Shown: positions 35,571 to 47,545 of the stretch, in pieces
Numbering within the stretch: position 1 is the stretch's first letter
Layout: each line of letters begins with the position of its first letter
Assembly (NCBI GenBank): GCA_025200525.1
Contig: CM045761.1
Location: 138,944,223-139,008,222 of the forward strand
Length of the DNA: 64,000 bases
Source: Camellia lanceoleosa
Taxonomy: Eukaryota; Streptophyta; Magnoliopsida; Ericales; Theaceae
Direction: 5' to 3'
Notes under the pieces: model-generated
What the model was told of the DNA's origin: nothing
Databases searched by the model: none
The model's input: the letters and a program-made list of their open reading frames with translations, nothing else
Program-made: the position numbers and the translations under genes

Positions 35571-36300
35571 AACCACCCTTGGTAACTCAATCTAAACTTC
35601 ATCACACTCACTACTCAAAAAGCTAGCAAGAAGACAACCAAGTTCACTCCGCCTACGCGAATCATATACCGGTGATAGGCCTATATCCACCCGGTCCCCC
35701 AAGAAATAAAAACAATCACCACTCAAGGTACATATAGTCACCCTACGACGGTAGCAGTTTATAACATCCCAGTATGACGATAACCAGTCCATACCAAAAA
35801 TAACATCAAAACTAGACATGTCAAATAATACAAATGCAAAAGGTAATCAACGATTGGCGACCTCGATCTCACAACCCCGACATCCGTGTTTCAAAATAAC
35901 TTCACCACCAATAGGTGACTCTACACAAATAGGAGATGCTAACTGTGCCAACTCTAACCCCAAAATCAATGCAAATGCAGATGAGATAAAAGAATGGGAT
36001 GCACCCGTATCAATCAACGCATTAGCAATTGAATTGCAAAATAAGAAGGTACCTCTCACTACTGAAGGAGCGGGTACAAGATCCGGCGCTGTAACAGTAT
36101 ACACATGCCATGTAGGTCTCTGTTCAACCTGCTCACCCCTTGGAGCATAAGTCTGATGCGTTGATTGAGCCAAAGAGGCTTCTTGATTGGCCCTCGAGGC
36201 CTGTGGTGACTGTGTAGACTGGTGGCTTTGTGTCTGCCTCGAACTAGACGCACCAGATATGACAGCCAACTATGGGAAAAACCTCTTCAAGTGTCCCTTT
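35571..36300 (-). pseudogene. Tekay aspartic protease
   Basis: An N-terminal Q/S/T-rich spacer is followed by ALIDTGASHSFISSAF, the classical retroviral-type protease active site with D-T-G intact. A later part reads FDVIFGMDWLSSY with RRRVTI. A TAA separates the two halves near 35848. The protease would cut the Gag-Pol precursor. A run of bases with in-frame stops follows toward RT. Confidence 0.88.
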
Positions 36301-36388
36301 GCCCATCGATAACAAGTGAGCTTGGCCTCTATTGACTCGCCCTAAGAACGAGCCAAGACGATCTTATGCCGCCACGCCTCCTCCTCTC

Positions 36389-37332
36389 TCAGAGGTAAGC
36401 TGGAGACTTGTGGTCCAACTGACCACATTTGAAACAAGTCACATCACCCTGACCACCACTCCCAGAACCTGAACTCGGTATTGGAAAAGTGGACCTCGAC
36501 TGAGCTTCTTGGGACAACTGTGGATTAGAACCCTTTTGCCTCTTACTGTCCCCCTGATTGTCCTGACTCCTCCTGGAGGTCCTCATTCTCTCCTCTTCCA
36601 TTTGCATGATAGTCTCGAGATGGGTCGCCGCCTCCACAAGGTACCCATAATCTCTAATCATGGATCTGGCCACTCTAAACATGAGCCCGATCCTTAATCG
36701 TTTCTCGAACTCCAGACACGGCGTTCCTCGGTGCAAACCTCAACAAACTGGTGAATGTGGCCTCAAACTCGACCACCGGCATGTTCAATTGCACCAACTT
36801 GGAGAATTGATCAGTCAACTTCTTCCTTATTGTAGTAGATAAGTACTTGTCTTGGAAGGCATGAAAAAGCCTCCCAAGTCCCTCCAATGCGCCCTCGCGC
36901 ATACTTCCACCATTGACCCGTGTCTCCCTTTAGTTAGAAGGATGCCATGGTCACTCTCAAACCCTCGTCTTCGATGCTGAGCATCTCAAATGTCTTCATC
37001 ATCTGTTCTAGCCACTCATCAGCCTTCAGTGGCTCCTTAGGATCACCCAAAAACTCGTCCGGATTCGACTGAAAGAACTCTGTCTTCAGAAAAGATGGCC
37101 CTGCTTCAACTACTTGGGCCTAGACTTGATTCTCAGACCTGAGAATGTCTACGGACTCCCACAATGCTCTGGCCATTTGGCGGGCTAAGGCGCCCATGGC
37201 CCGTTGACCAACTGGTTCGGCCATATTAGCTTGACCAACTCCTTCCTCCTGTGCCGGAATATCATCCGGTATCAGCATCTCCTGTCGCCTAGGCCTACCA
37301 CGCCTACCACCACCACGTCCATGTCCTGACAT
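36389..37332 (-). pseudogene. Tekay gag, frameshifted
   Basis: The start is the minus-strand ATG at 37332 (MSGHGRGGGRRGRPRRQE), a basic N-terminus usual for this clade. The capsid part (ADEWLEQMMKTFEML, TGQWWKYAR, FEATFTSLLRFAP) is spread over three frames. The zinc knuckle near 36390-36440 reads CFKCGQLDHKSPAYL, with glycine changed to aspartate and the final cysteine to tyrosine, so it would not bind zinc. Gag forms the particle that carries the RNA. Confidence 0.85.
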
Positions 37333-37720
37333 CCTAATGAAGGTAACAAAAAAGATTAGCACATTCATAAATGTGCCGAAACTAACTCACTCACATCATA
37401 ATGCAATAGACAACACTAATTCAATCCACATAAACATGTAGTCATGTAAACACATACTAATTTCATTTCCAAATAATGACCGTCCTGCGGCGTTGCTAGA
37501 GTTCCAGTTAGAAACGGCAGTGATCAAGTGCCTTTCCAACAAGACTCCCAAAAACCCGTGGACCCGATCAACATCCTAGAAATTAAATCCCATACTTATA
37601 TAATCACATAAGCATGTTATCACATAAGTATAAAATACATACTAACGTCTTAACTAAGCGAGACAAACCCATTGTGGTAATAACCACTTCCCACATACCC
37701 AAAGTATTCAGACCCGGTAC

Positions 37721-37732
37721 GCTCTGATACCA
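37721..37732 (-). promoter_or_regulatory. Tekay primer-binding site
   Basis: On the minus strand TGGTATCAGAGC follows the 5' LTR end (CGTTACA plus a short gap). This is the standard complement of the 3' end of initiator methionine tRNA used by many plant LTR elements. Confidence 0.9.
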
Positions 37733-37735
37733 AGT

Positions 37736-38500
37736 TGTAACGCCCCCAAAATAATACAAATAATCCAACTCATAAGAGAAGTGAGAATAATAGAATCAAT
37801 ATACTTTCATTCATCAGAGTTCATATTACAAAAGATAATACATGCAATATACATTCATAAATGTTCATCCTGAATCTATAGCATGTAACACCAGTTAATA
37901 ACAGCAAAATAAATGCCCTACCAGCTTACATCTTTCCAAGACATTGCTTGGTTAAAACAAAAGGGAGTCATAAGCTCTGTATATATAAAGCCCTTGGCTT
38001 GAATAAACATTTAAACACTCGAACAACAAAATACAACCTCCAGCTCCTATGTCCTCCTGAGCTACGTCCTTGGAGGAAGCACGTCACCAATACTTGAAAA
38101 TAGTTTTCCAAGTAGGGTGAGCCAAAGCCCAGTAGAAACAGTCTATCACAGTATATGAGGTTTAACTAAGTTATAAGTGTCAGAAGTACATTCAATATTT
38201 ATGACAAACGCACATGTTTTACATGACTACAAGGTATCGATATTCACATCTCTATTTATTCCCATTTATTCATTTCAAGTTAATTCACTTCATTTCAATT
38301 CATAGGCCAAGTTTACAATTCTCCAAATAACCCAACTGAGACTGCATCTCAGTGGTTCTCAATTAACGTAACTCACACAAATACTTCAATCTTGCCATTT
38401 TACTGAAATTTCGTCCGCAGGATCGGCATCCATGTATACATATGATTTCGAGACTTTCAACCTGGAGACTCCAGCCAACTTAATTTTAATGGAGTCCATC
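37736..38500 (-). repeat. Tekay 5' LTR, inner part
   Basis: This part matches 30218-30985 of the left LTR. It is split at GGAGTCCATC by the nested Tat/Ogre-like element. The left LTR keeps the empty site (GGAGTCCATTCCCTATC). The remainder is at 58004-59265. Confidence 0.92.
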
Positions 38501-41500
38501 TGTAGACACCCCATTTTTGACCGTCCTTAAGACTTGGACGTCATCGCTTGAACACTCGGTGATTATCCATGTTTGTGTTTGTTTGGAGTTCCCGGAGTTC
38601 TCGGCTACGTGCCTTGCCTCAGGACCTCCGAACTTGACCGTTTTGTGTCTAGTTTTGCACCAAACACTTGTGCTTTGCCTTAGAGGGGCATGGAATGCCT
38701 TCTGATGCATCCCCACACACCACCGGCAGTGGCTAGAGGCCACCGGCTGGTTGTTGTTGCCACCGGCACTACATTGTGCCGATCGGCACTCTTTTTGGCA
38801 AAATGTCACTCTTTGCCGGCCGGACACTGTGCAGTTGCTTTATGAGATATTTTCAGACAGCTGTATAGTTTTGGTTCCCCTCCATACACGTGTATGGAGG
38901 GATGACCCTCTTGGTTAGCTTAGTTTGTAAGCTTTGCAAGATTTGCTTGCCTATAAGAGGACCACTCCTCTTCTTGGCTTAGGGTTACAAATTTTAGACA
39001 TTTTAGACAGACCAAGCTCTGGCTTTTAGGATAGATACACATCCTATCTCTCTTCTTCTCTCTTGTTTTGTACACTAGGTGTTTGTGTCTTATTATTGTT
39101 CACCAACACCTAGTGTTTCACCTTCCTCTTGGAACTGAGGTGCTAAGGGCTTGTTCTTAAAGTTCTTGACTAGTTTGGAGCTCAAGGAACCAACAACTCC
39201 AACCTTTGTGAAGGTGGTCTTCAAGGGTAACAAAACTTACTTTATTTACCCCATTCTTGCACTCCATTTTTGCCTAGTTTAAAACAGTTTTTGTGCTTAG
39301 TCTATAACACATAAAAGTTCTATTTTTTAAGCCTCTTTATTGTTTATTAAGAGTGTTTTGTGGTTTGAGCAAGTTCGACCACCCTTAGGCCTTGAAAAGG
39401 CCCATTTTTGTGCCATTTTGTGAGAGATCCGAGACTTTGGTGTTAGGATCTCTTCACCACTGAAATCTTGAGGGATTTCAGTGGTGAAGATGATGCCTTA
39501 GAGTCTCAAGAAGGAGAGGACCACCCCCTCTCCTTGATGTCCTTGAAAAGGACAAGATTTGGCTTCTTGAGGGAGCTTGTGCTTAAGTGTGTGTTGAGCA
39601 TGTTTGGTTTGTTTTTCATGCTTATATTGCCATGATATAACATGTTTCTAAGTTGGTTTTAGTACTCCTTGCATGTTTTGCATGGTTGCTTTGTAATGCC
39701 TCTTTGGTCCCTTAACATGCCTAGGTTGTTAGCCCTAGTTTGAGCATGCTTTAGGCTTAGACTCATGAATGTTTTATGCCTATTTTGACATGTTTTAGCT
39801 CTGTCCATAGTCATTTGGGTTGATCTTGGCATGCATTATATAGCCCCTTTGTATTTGGCTTGTTGGCCTCAAGAGCATGAGAGTGTAGCATGTCTTGCTT
39901 GCTTTATTTTTGATGGTTTGGAACCATTTAACATGCTATTTCAGTCCCTTTAGCATGCTTGTTCGATTGCCTTGCATGCCTCTTTAATGCCTTAAAAGCA
40001 TGTTGAATGCTCCATGTATCGGTCATGTTGCATGCCTTTGTGCTTAAGCCTCTTAAATGCCATCTAAGTAGCCATTTGGCTTTGTTTTAACATGCTAAAA
40101 CTCTGTTTTAGGTTGTTCAATGCATGCCATATTTGTTTTGCATAAGTGTAGTTCAATGCTTCCATGACTTGCCTCAAGTGTTGAACCTATGTTGCATGCA
40201 TTTGTTTATCTTGCTTAACATGATTTGGCATCATTTCATAGCATGATTTTTAGAGCCTAAATTGCATGCTAGTTGTCCATTGTTGTGCCCCTTTAAGTGT
40301 GCTTAAGGGTTGTTTGTTATGCTTAAGTGTTGGTGTCTTAACTTGTGCATGTGTGCATGTGTGTTTGGCCCTCATGATTTAGCATTTTGGCCACTGTTTT
40401 GAGCCTTTTTAGAGTTGCCCAATTCACGTCTAAGTCCATCCTCCATTTGATTTGCATGCTTGCTTTGTATGCTTACTTGCATGTTCGCATTGTATTGCCA
40501 TATTGCATACTAGTTGACATGTCTAGGATTGCATCATATTGGCATACATGCTAAGCCTCTTGAAGTAAAGCATGATGGAGGTTTGGCACCCTTGTTTGTT
40601 TGTTTGCATTACATGCATTTGAAATCAAAATTGCACTCTTGGTTCTTTGGGCCATCATGCATCGAAATGCGTGATTGGTGGTCCAAGAACCGAGGCACAT
40701 CTTCCTTTGAGTCAAAAACATGATAAGGAGTGTGTTTGGTGCATACATGCTTTGAATTACATTGCCATGCAAGTTGTGTCCTCTGCTGCTGTGAGTTGCA
40801 GGTTCTGCAGGCATTTTGTGCCGACCGGCACTGTTTAGTGCCGACCGTGATCTCTTGGAAGCGATGGATGAATTCAGTGCGGTGGCCACATCCTTCGGTG
40901 GTGTTCTACCATAGCGGTGGTGATCTCCAGTGCCAAGGAAGTATTCTGAAGTTTTGGCGATCTTGAGGAGGAAACAGAAAACAGAGGCAATCATGCATGG
41001 CGATGCGATTAGAAGCGAGTTAGGCGTGTGTTGCATCTTGCCCTCATCCCGAGGCGAATTACTGTTTAATTAGATTAATTATTTTATTTAATTAATTTAA
41101 TTAATTTGTAATATTTAATTAGCTTGCGTAGTTAATTAGTTACTCGGTTTTGTATATTCTTTTGGTCCCTCCGAGTGAGGGCATAATTGTAATAAGTGTG
41201 TGAGTGGGTGTATGTTTTCCAAACCCCATTTCTTTCTATCCCTTTTATTTACCCGCTTATGTTGGTAGATTAGGGCACGTTTATTTTAGCATACCTTATG
41301 CAATGCATGCGCATCCATGCATTTGTTTACATGCATCGGGCTCGGTACATCATACAAACTGCATTGTATTCTAAATTCCAACTTGAATACGTGCATCAAA
41401 TGATTGCATTTCACGTGCCATTTTAGGGTTAGCCGAGCCTACTCTAAATCGCATCCTTGCCTGTGTTGCATTAGCCACTTAACATGACCTAGGGACATGC

Positions 41501-42201
41501 ATGTCTGCTAACTAGTTTCTTGTTTTGGCGCGGAGTACGATGTAAGTATTTTACGCTTTAGCATACCACATGCGTGTGAATGCTGCCATAACAGTATGCT
41601 TACCATGCGGCTAAGTGCTTGTATGAGATAAACTGTTTGAATGCCTGTGGGTGGAGGTTGGATTGCTTGAGTTGGGAAAACTCATTGAAATCCGTGTTTT
41701 AGCCTACTTGCGAGTAGCAAATTCCAAAGCATTTTCAAAACGAACGGATATGCAATGTTTGTTTCCAAATTAGGCGATCTAGTCTATACTTGTTTCTTTG
41801 TCATAACATAGTAATTCTAGGCTAATAATTGGAATAAGAGCATGTAATGTTTTCAAAAACGGATATCACGGTTAGTAGAGGCGGTCTTGGACGGGCGAAG
41901 GGTGCTCATAGTGACCTTCCCGATCGTACCCAAGCTCGAGCCAAGACCACTTTGGTGATGAGGGACATGTGGCCTTGACCGAGTCGGGGTTTCCTAAATT
42001 TCCCATTTTAAAATATTTAGGTGGCGACTCATGTCGCAAAGCGATCCATGTTTGGCACTACTTTTCAAAACTGTTTTTCTTCAAAACGATTTGCGGTTGG
42101 ACTCTTTGGTTCAGATGAACCGACACAAAAGGAGTCCGAATCGTAGTGACCCCAATCTGAACAGGCAGGACTTAAACCCTCCCGATGCATCTGGGGGCGA
42201 C
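38501..42201 (+). repeat. 5' LTR of the PMD-carrying element
   Basis: It aligns end to end with 54217-57998. The first 2.3 kb differ by a few percent, mainly substitutions. The last 1.36 kb (40840-42201) carry dozens of 1-5 base losses relative to the 3' LTR, and the terminal ACGTCTACA is reduced. A TATA-like CCTATAAGAGG lies near 38951. Short open frames here (such as 40514-40723) recur in the 3' LTR and are not genes. Confidence 0.9.
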
Positions 42202-42215
42202 TGGCGACTCTGGGA
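42202..42215 (+). promoter_or_regulatory. Primer-binding site, arginine-tRNA type
   Basis: TGGCGACTCTGGGA directly follows the 5' LTR. A TGGCGACTC start is what Ogre elements use with tRNA-Arg. The second half is less certain. Confidence 0.7.
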
Positions 42216-42902
42216 TTTTAAAGAGCTTGACTCGAACTCGTGATATCTGTTTTGACTACACTTATGTGTTTCTTTGCATTGCATGTGCATTGGTGCGCCT
42301 AGGACACCGTGTTGGTCATCTGCTATTCTGGCGGTTTCTTTGGAGGCTTGTCTTGTCAAGGCATGTCCATAAGGTCGACGGTTCTTGAGCTCTGCAAGAT
42401 GGGGAACACAAACCCCGGTTTTACCTGGGCACCCTTTTCGACCATTCAACCTAGTGCATATCGAAATCCATAGTGACCATTCCAAACTAGGACAGGTTGC
42501 TTACCCGATATTAGGTTGTTTGAAACCGTTGCGTGCGTAGTGAAACCCTAGCTCTTGACAAAAATAGGACAGGGAAACCCTACCCCAACATAGGGGTGTA
42601 TTGGCTCTCTTTTACTTGCTATGTGCTTTGAAAGTGTATCTCTACAGGGAGTGCATATACCAGTTTGCAAGATTTGGATATCGAACGAGGGCACCGATGT
42701 TGTTGTGAATCAGTTATATCTGCGGGTATCGATTGATTTGATGAGTGATTCTGGGAGCAGTGTTGATAATAGAGCGATTGTTCGCTACACCGTGTTTGAT
42801 CTGTTTGAAATTTGAAATCTTGCTTGTTTTCCGTTTGATTCGAGATTCGGAGAGTTGATCCAGAACAGCTAGTGTCTTCTCCTTGCTGAGGCAGGACTAA
42901 AC
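42216..42902 (+). other. Untranslated leader of the PMD-carrying element
   Basis: Between primer site and gag there is no sustained open frame. The sequence contains CTAGGACAGGTTGC and AAAATAGGACAGGG phrases and no recognised domain. It would include the packaging signal of the element, but none can be pointed to. Confidence 0.5.
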
Positions 42903-43888
42903 ATGACGCAGAACTTAGAAGAGATTGTGGTCATGACGGCCGCGTTGAGTCAAGGAACCACCCTACAGATTAAAAGCTGTTGATATGCCGATCCACCAGT
43001 CGCTGCCGCACATCAATCTGACTCCTCAACTATATCAGCTCGTGAGCCCACCACATTTGAATTAATGGGAATGATAGGTGATCTTCAAAGATCCGTGGCG
43101 GATCTCGCCTATGGGATGTCTGTTTGCCGTCACCGCACCATATCTTGGGAGGCTTTATACCCCAGAGCCCCCCATCTTTGGGACGAATTGTAATTGAACT
43201 CACCAACCGGAGATGGCCTCCAACTATGGCAATGACGACAAACCAAGTTCTAGACGGTGAGGCCGAGACAAAGGTAAGATGAAGGCGAATCCGACCCTAT
43301 CGAACAAGCTCGTAGGCGAGAGAGGCTTTAAAGGGAATGAACAAGCAACAGATATCCGCAGTTACGACAAAAGCTGTGGAGGATGCTTTCCCTACTCTGC
43401 CTGAGGGCAGTTCCAGTCAATCAGAGAATCGGGATAGGCCTCGTCATGCCAAGATAGTTCTTCCCGCTCCCAGCCTTGCATCCGGAAAGGATCAGAAACC
43501 CAAGGCCGCACCCGCCGATCCGTTCGCTAGTGCATCTAGCAAGAGTGCTCAGACTCCAAAGTACCTGCCCCGGGGGCGCAGGGTCTTCCATGCTCTCTAC
43601 ATGCCATTGTCCAAGGCACTTCAAATCCTTGCCGAGAAGGGACACCTTAAACCTCTGGAGCCTCGGCCTCTCCCAAAGAATCTCCCCGCTACGCATGATG
43701 CTTCCCTGTACTATGCGTACCATCAGCAGACTGGCCATGCCATTGATAATTGCTTCCGCCTCCGTCATGAGGTACAAGACTTGATTGACAACGAGGTTAT
43801 CCTCCCACCCACCTCAGCGAAGTCCGTCACCCGCTCAGTTGTTGGATTTCGAGGACACAGATGCTGCAAGTATGTAATCGGAAGGTGA
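42903..43888 (+). pseudogene. Tat/Ogre-type gag remnant
   Basis: A frame from the ATG at 42903 (MTQNLEEIVVMTAALSQG) soon meets stops. A second frame, open from 43337 to 43888 (183 codons), holds the C-terminal gag block. Here FHALYMPLSKALQILAEKG is followed by HLKPLEPRPLPKN and then YYAYHQQTGHAIDNCFRLRH and EVQDLIDNEV. In Tat/Ogre gag the block CAYH..GH..C..L is a zinc-binding-like signature; its first cysteine is tyrosine here. Most of the N-terminal capsid region is missing. After 43888 pol should begin but does not. Confidence 0.75.
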
Positions 43889-44984
43889 ATCGCCTGCGGG
43901 CAGTGTCTGGTACATTTTTGGATGCGGCGTTTGGCACGCATTTTTGAGCACCTGCCAATACTAATTTTGTAAATCCTAACTTGGGTATCGAGTCAGTCTT
44001 TTGTTTTGTTTTTGAGTCTGTCTCTCTGTGTTGAGTCAGTCTTTTGCTTATAGAGTCTGTCTTGCTGTAACAAGTCAGTCCCTTTTGTATAGTATACCAG
44101 GTGATTTCGGGGTTGTTGCCTCAAACACCGTTTTGTCTTCCAAATAGTTGTTTTTGCTTTTTGAATTAGTTTCTGCCGAGGAGCCAGTTATGCCAACAAA
44201 TTTGAATGAAACAGCTGCGGCTATCATGGGCCGAATTTGTTGCTATTCGAGCCAGCCGTACCAGAGAATTCGGATGGAACGATAGTGCATTTCGCCTACA
44301 CTCTTGTGCCCTAAACATCGTCACAATGACCTAAGCTTTTCAGAAAAACCTTTTTCAAACACTGCGGTGATAAAAACAAAGAGGAAGGAATTCCTCGGGT
44401 TTTTGTAAATTTTTGATCATCTTGAGAGAAAGAGAGGCCTGCTAAGCCCATAATGAACGAAATCATGTTTGTTAGTGTGAGTACTGAGAAGGACCCTAGC
44501 TTTGATCCAGATTGGTCCCACACTATCTTCAGCGTGAGCGATTTGTCGCTTTCTTAAAAACTTTCAAAAAAATGTTTTGCGCGGTCCTGCAAAGACATGT
44601 GTGGAATCGCTCTTGAGATTGCGCAGCCTAGGATCGCTCTCAGCCTCGAGACTCGACCCCTCATTTTCGAACCTTGGACTCAAACTCAGAATGTTCAACG
44701 GTTAACTACAACGTGAGGCCTGTGAGACCAGATTCAAAGCAGTCCTCGAGCAAGAGGCACCAAAGTCAAACCAAGAAGATCGATCATCGAAGCCCCTCCC
44801 TCAAACTAGGGGCAAAGATCGAGAAGTCAAGAGCCGAAGATGAGTTCTCTGAATCAACACCACTCTCACGGATACGGATGGCACCAAAACCCTAAAACCA
44901 TTTGGCATGGTCTTGCTACACTTTTACCCTTTGAGAGGCTCGCTGGGCCGAAAACCGGGAAGGGCGACCCAGGCAAAAGTTAGA

Positions 44985-45140
44985 GCAAGCAAAAAAATAC
45001 ATACAAAAGAAAAAAAAAATACAAAAAAAGGAAGAACAAAGGAAGAAGAAAAAGAAAAGAAAAAGAAAAGAAGCAAAAGCCTAAAAGAAAAGAAAAGAAA
45101 AATGCAAAAGAGAAAAAAAAGAAGAAAAGAAAAACAAAGC
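44985..45140. repeat. Purine-rich low-complexity run
   Basis: AAAGAAAAG-type sequence with almost no pyrimidines on the + strand. The lysine-rich open frame across it is a composition artefact. Confidence 0.8.
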
Positions 45141-45544
45141 TCGCAAGGTCGAAAACCTGCAACAGGCGCCTTGGCAAAAATTAGAGCCTAAACAGTGAAG
45201 GTTAAAATACCCGAGTGTACCTTAACCGGAACTACGTAAGGCTTGATTCCCATGTTTGGGATACGTAGGCAACTTCATCCTGAAGTCCAGCCCCCAACGC
45301 TTCCATAGCGTCTCAGTCCATGTCATGGTTTTGATCACTCGTGCCTCCTCCGAGTCCAATGTCTCGATCGCAGCAACCTAGGGCTACGTGATTAACTTCC
45401 TCTTGAAGTCCAAACCACCAACACCTTCCAGGTGACTGTGTCCATATATTGATTCAAACCGTTCAAACCGTCTTCGTCTCCTCCGCGCCCGAGGATCCGA
45501 TCATCGTCAAGAAAAACTGGCTTACAACATGCCGCGGCATCATC

Positions 45545-45672
45545 CAAACAAGGGGCAACTTTCCGTTGCCATCCATTGCCATAAGTTGCCCTAAGTTACC
45601 ATCCAAACCAGGGGCAACTTTCCGTTGCCTTTATCCCCCTTTAAGCCAGGGGCAATTTTCCATTGCCTCCGA
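45545..45672. repeat. Minisatellite of GGGGCAACTTTCCGTTGCC
   Basis: Three copies (about 45550, 45608 and 45651) lie in CCA-A-CC-rich spacing. Each copy is a hairpin-prone GGCAACTTTCCGTTGCC, with GGCAAC and GTTGCC as arms. Confidence 0.75.
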
Positions 45673-46666
45673 TCCGAGGTTGCATATCTCGAGGGTAAGT
45701 TCTATGCTCGTTTGAGCATTGACTGTTTGCAAAAATAGTTTTTGAAAATTTTCACTGAGGTTGACTTATTTTCTCGAAAACTGTTTTATTTTCAAAATTG
45801 GACCATGTTTGGACCCAAAAGGAGAATTTTCAGTGCTCATAGCCTGACTTGCATGATTTCAAATCAAAAATTGAATAAGTGTGCTCATCTAACTCTCATC
45901 TTTGATCAAAACTGTTTAAAAAAAAAAAAAAACAACAAAAAATGGTCAAAATGACGAACTAGGGGCACGATTAAGTCAGGTCCTCTGTCTTCCCCCCGTT
46001 AATATGCTTTGCCAACAGGGCGCTCTATCCGCCAGAAGGAATAGCCGTGAGCTAACAGCGTTGGGTGTGAACCCGCGACTTCCTATTCATCTGTCATTCA
46101 CCACTCTGGGAAGGGATGCAAAATGAGAGAATAAAGAATAGAGAGGAGTAAGTTGAGAGAAAAGTGAGAAAAGAGTTTTGAGAGAAAAACCGAGCCTGAG
46201 GGTCGAGTGATGTGAGTATCACAAATAAAAAAGGGTGGGAAATAATACCCGGAGGAATTGGCTTCTCGAGATCTGAGGTCCTTGTGTAAACATGTCTGTG
46301 TGCCGTGTCTTTTGATTTGTCGACCTTGATTTTTGCTTTGAGTCTTTTCCAAGTGTGTCTCGTTGTGTTAGGTCGTGTGCCTTTTGTTTCTTTGTTTGAG
46401 TCTGTCTCGCCGTGTTCTGTGTTAGGCTCAATACCCCGGTTGAAAACCCATCCTCTTCCAAAAGGTAATCACTTGTGCTCAGAATGCTGTGTCATTCTCT
46501 ACATCCGTGCAAAGCAAGAGAAGGAAAGGGAAAATTTGGGACATCCGAGTGTGTTTCAACCTGGCACGTGTCGACTTTGTCCGTCTGATCCGTCAGATTG
46601 GGGCTATTTGTTTGGGGTTTGCTGTGTGCAGAATGAACCAAATGCTGCGTTATGGGCTAAATGCAG

Positions 46667-46727
46667 ATCAACCCCCAGGAGATCAATCCCCAGCAGATCA
46701 ATCCCCAGCAGATTAGTCCCTAGCAGA
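46667..46727. repeat. Short tandem repeat AGATCAATCCCCAGC
   Basis: Four degenerate 15-17-bp copies in a row inside the element's non-coding region. Confidence 0.7.
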
Positions 46728-47374
46728 GTATGGGTTGTGTGCTCGGATTGAGCAGTGATTTGTATGAGCTGTTTTGCTGTTTAGTCGGTTGGTTATCTGA
46801 TTAGTACAGTGCAAGTGTTCAATTGTCAAACAACAGATCAATATCATTTACATTTGAGGTGTAATGTGATGCAATGCAGTGTAAAGTACGAAAGATGCAG
46901 ATATGTGCAGATATAACATTCTTTTTTAGATAAAAAAGTTTGTTCCATTTCATAATCTTTTCAAGTACATAAGTTTTAAGTAAAGCAAAATCTGCTTGCG
47001 GCAGTACACAGTACTCTATCTACCAAAAAGAGAAAAGTACAAGAAAAGAAAATAAAAGAAAAATAGCAGAAGTCTGTAATCGTCATCAATGGCCTCGCGC
47101 CGGGGGATCCGTCCTCGCCCTCTTCTGGCGAAGCACAGAGCATCGTCGAAGTGTCATTGTCGGGCCGAGCCAGCTGCCCGGCCTCCTCCTCGAGGCCTCG
47201 CCTCCGACTCGCCATCCTGGCTGGAGCTGCGATTGCTCCCCACATGGCCACGCCCCCTGCGGTGCGGGGAATATCCTGCCATCCCGAGTAGAAATGGGAG
47301 GTCCAGATGGGCGCCGCCACCCACGAGGAATCGGGAAGGAGGTGAAAAGTACAAAAGGCAAATGTCAAGACACA

Positions 47375-47545
47375 TGAAGCGGTTTATCGGTCTGCGAATC
47401 ACCGTGAGCGGTTTATCGGTCACGAGAATCACGATGGCGATTTATCGTCACGAGAATCGTGGCGGTTGAAAGCAGTAGAGTCACGATGTATATGAATCTG
47501 ATGTATGAATGCCGTGAGCGATTAATCGGTCTGAGAATGTAGTAT
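47375..47545. repeat. Degenerate repeat of GGTTTATCGGTC
   Basis: Four imperfect copies of CGGTTTATCGGTC..GAGAATC-type sequence at about 47381, 47410, 47438 and 47518, between exon 5 and the possible last PMD exon. Confidence 0.55.

Larger units (their letters stand above)
43889..47049 (+). other. Post-gag / post-pol non-coding region of the PMD-carrying element
   Basis: Repeated GAGTCAGTCTTTTG phrases occur at 43994-44080, and tail phrases of Tat/Ogre elements at 44940-45260 (CTGGGCCGAAAACCGGG; GGGATACGTAGGCAACTTC). In complete relatives these tail phrases lie downstream of integrase, so pol is deleted between about 43900 and 44670. A purine-rich run (44985-45140), a GGGGCAACTTTCCGTTGCC repeat (45545-45672) and a short AGATCAATCCCCAGC repeat (46667-46727) follow. 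A T-arm-like GGGTGTGAACCCGCGACT near 46065 does not make a tRNA. Confidence 0.55.

Noticed and set aside
40514..40838. Open frames of 60-80 codons, repeated at 56255-56579
   Set aside because: They recur because the LTR is present twice; no recognisable protein and no start context.
44907..45191. Lysine-rich open frame of 94 codons
   Set aside because: It is a purine-run artefact in a non-coding tail; no domain and no counterpart in relatives is expected.
45975..46090. tRNA-like sequence (GGGTGTGAACCCGCGACT and GCGCTCTATCC)
   Set aside because: Arms are in the wrong order and no acceptor stem or anticodon loop can be built on either strand.
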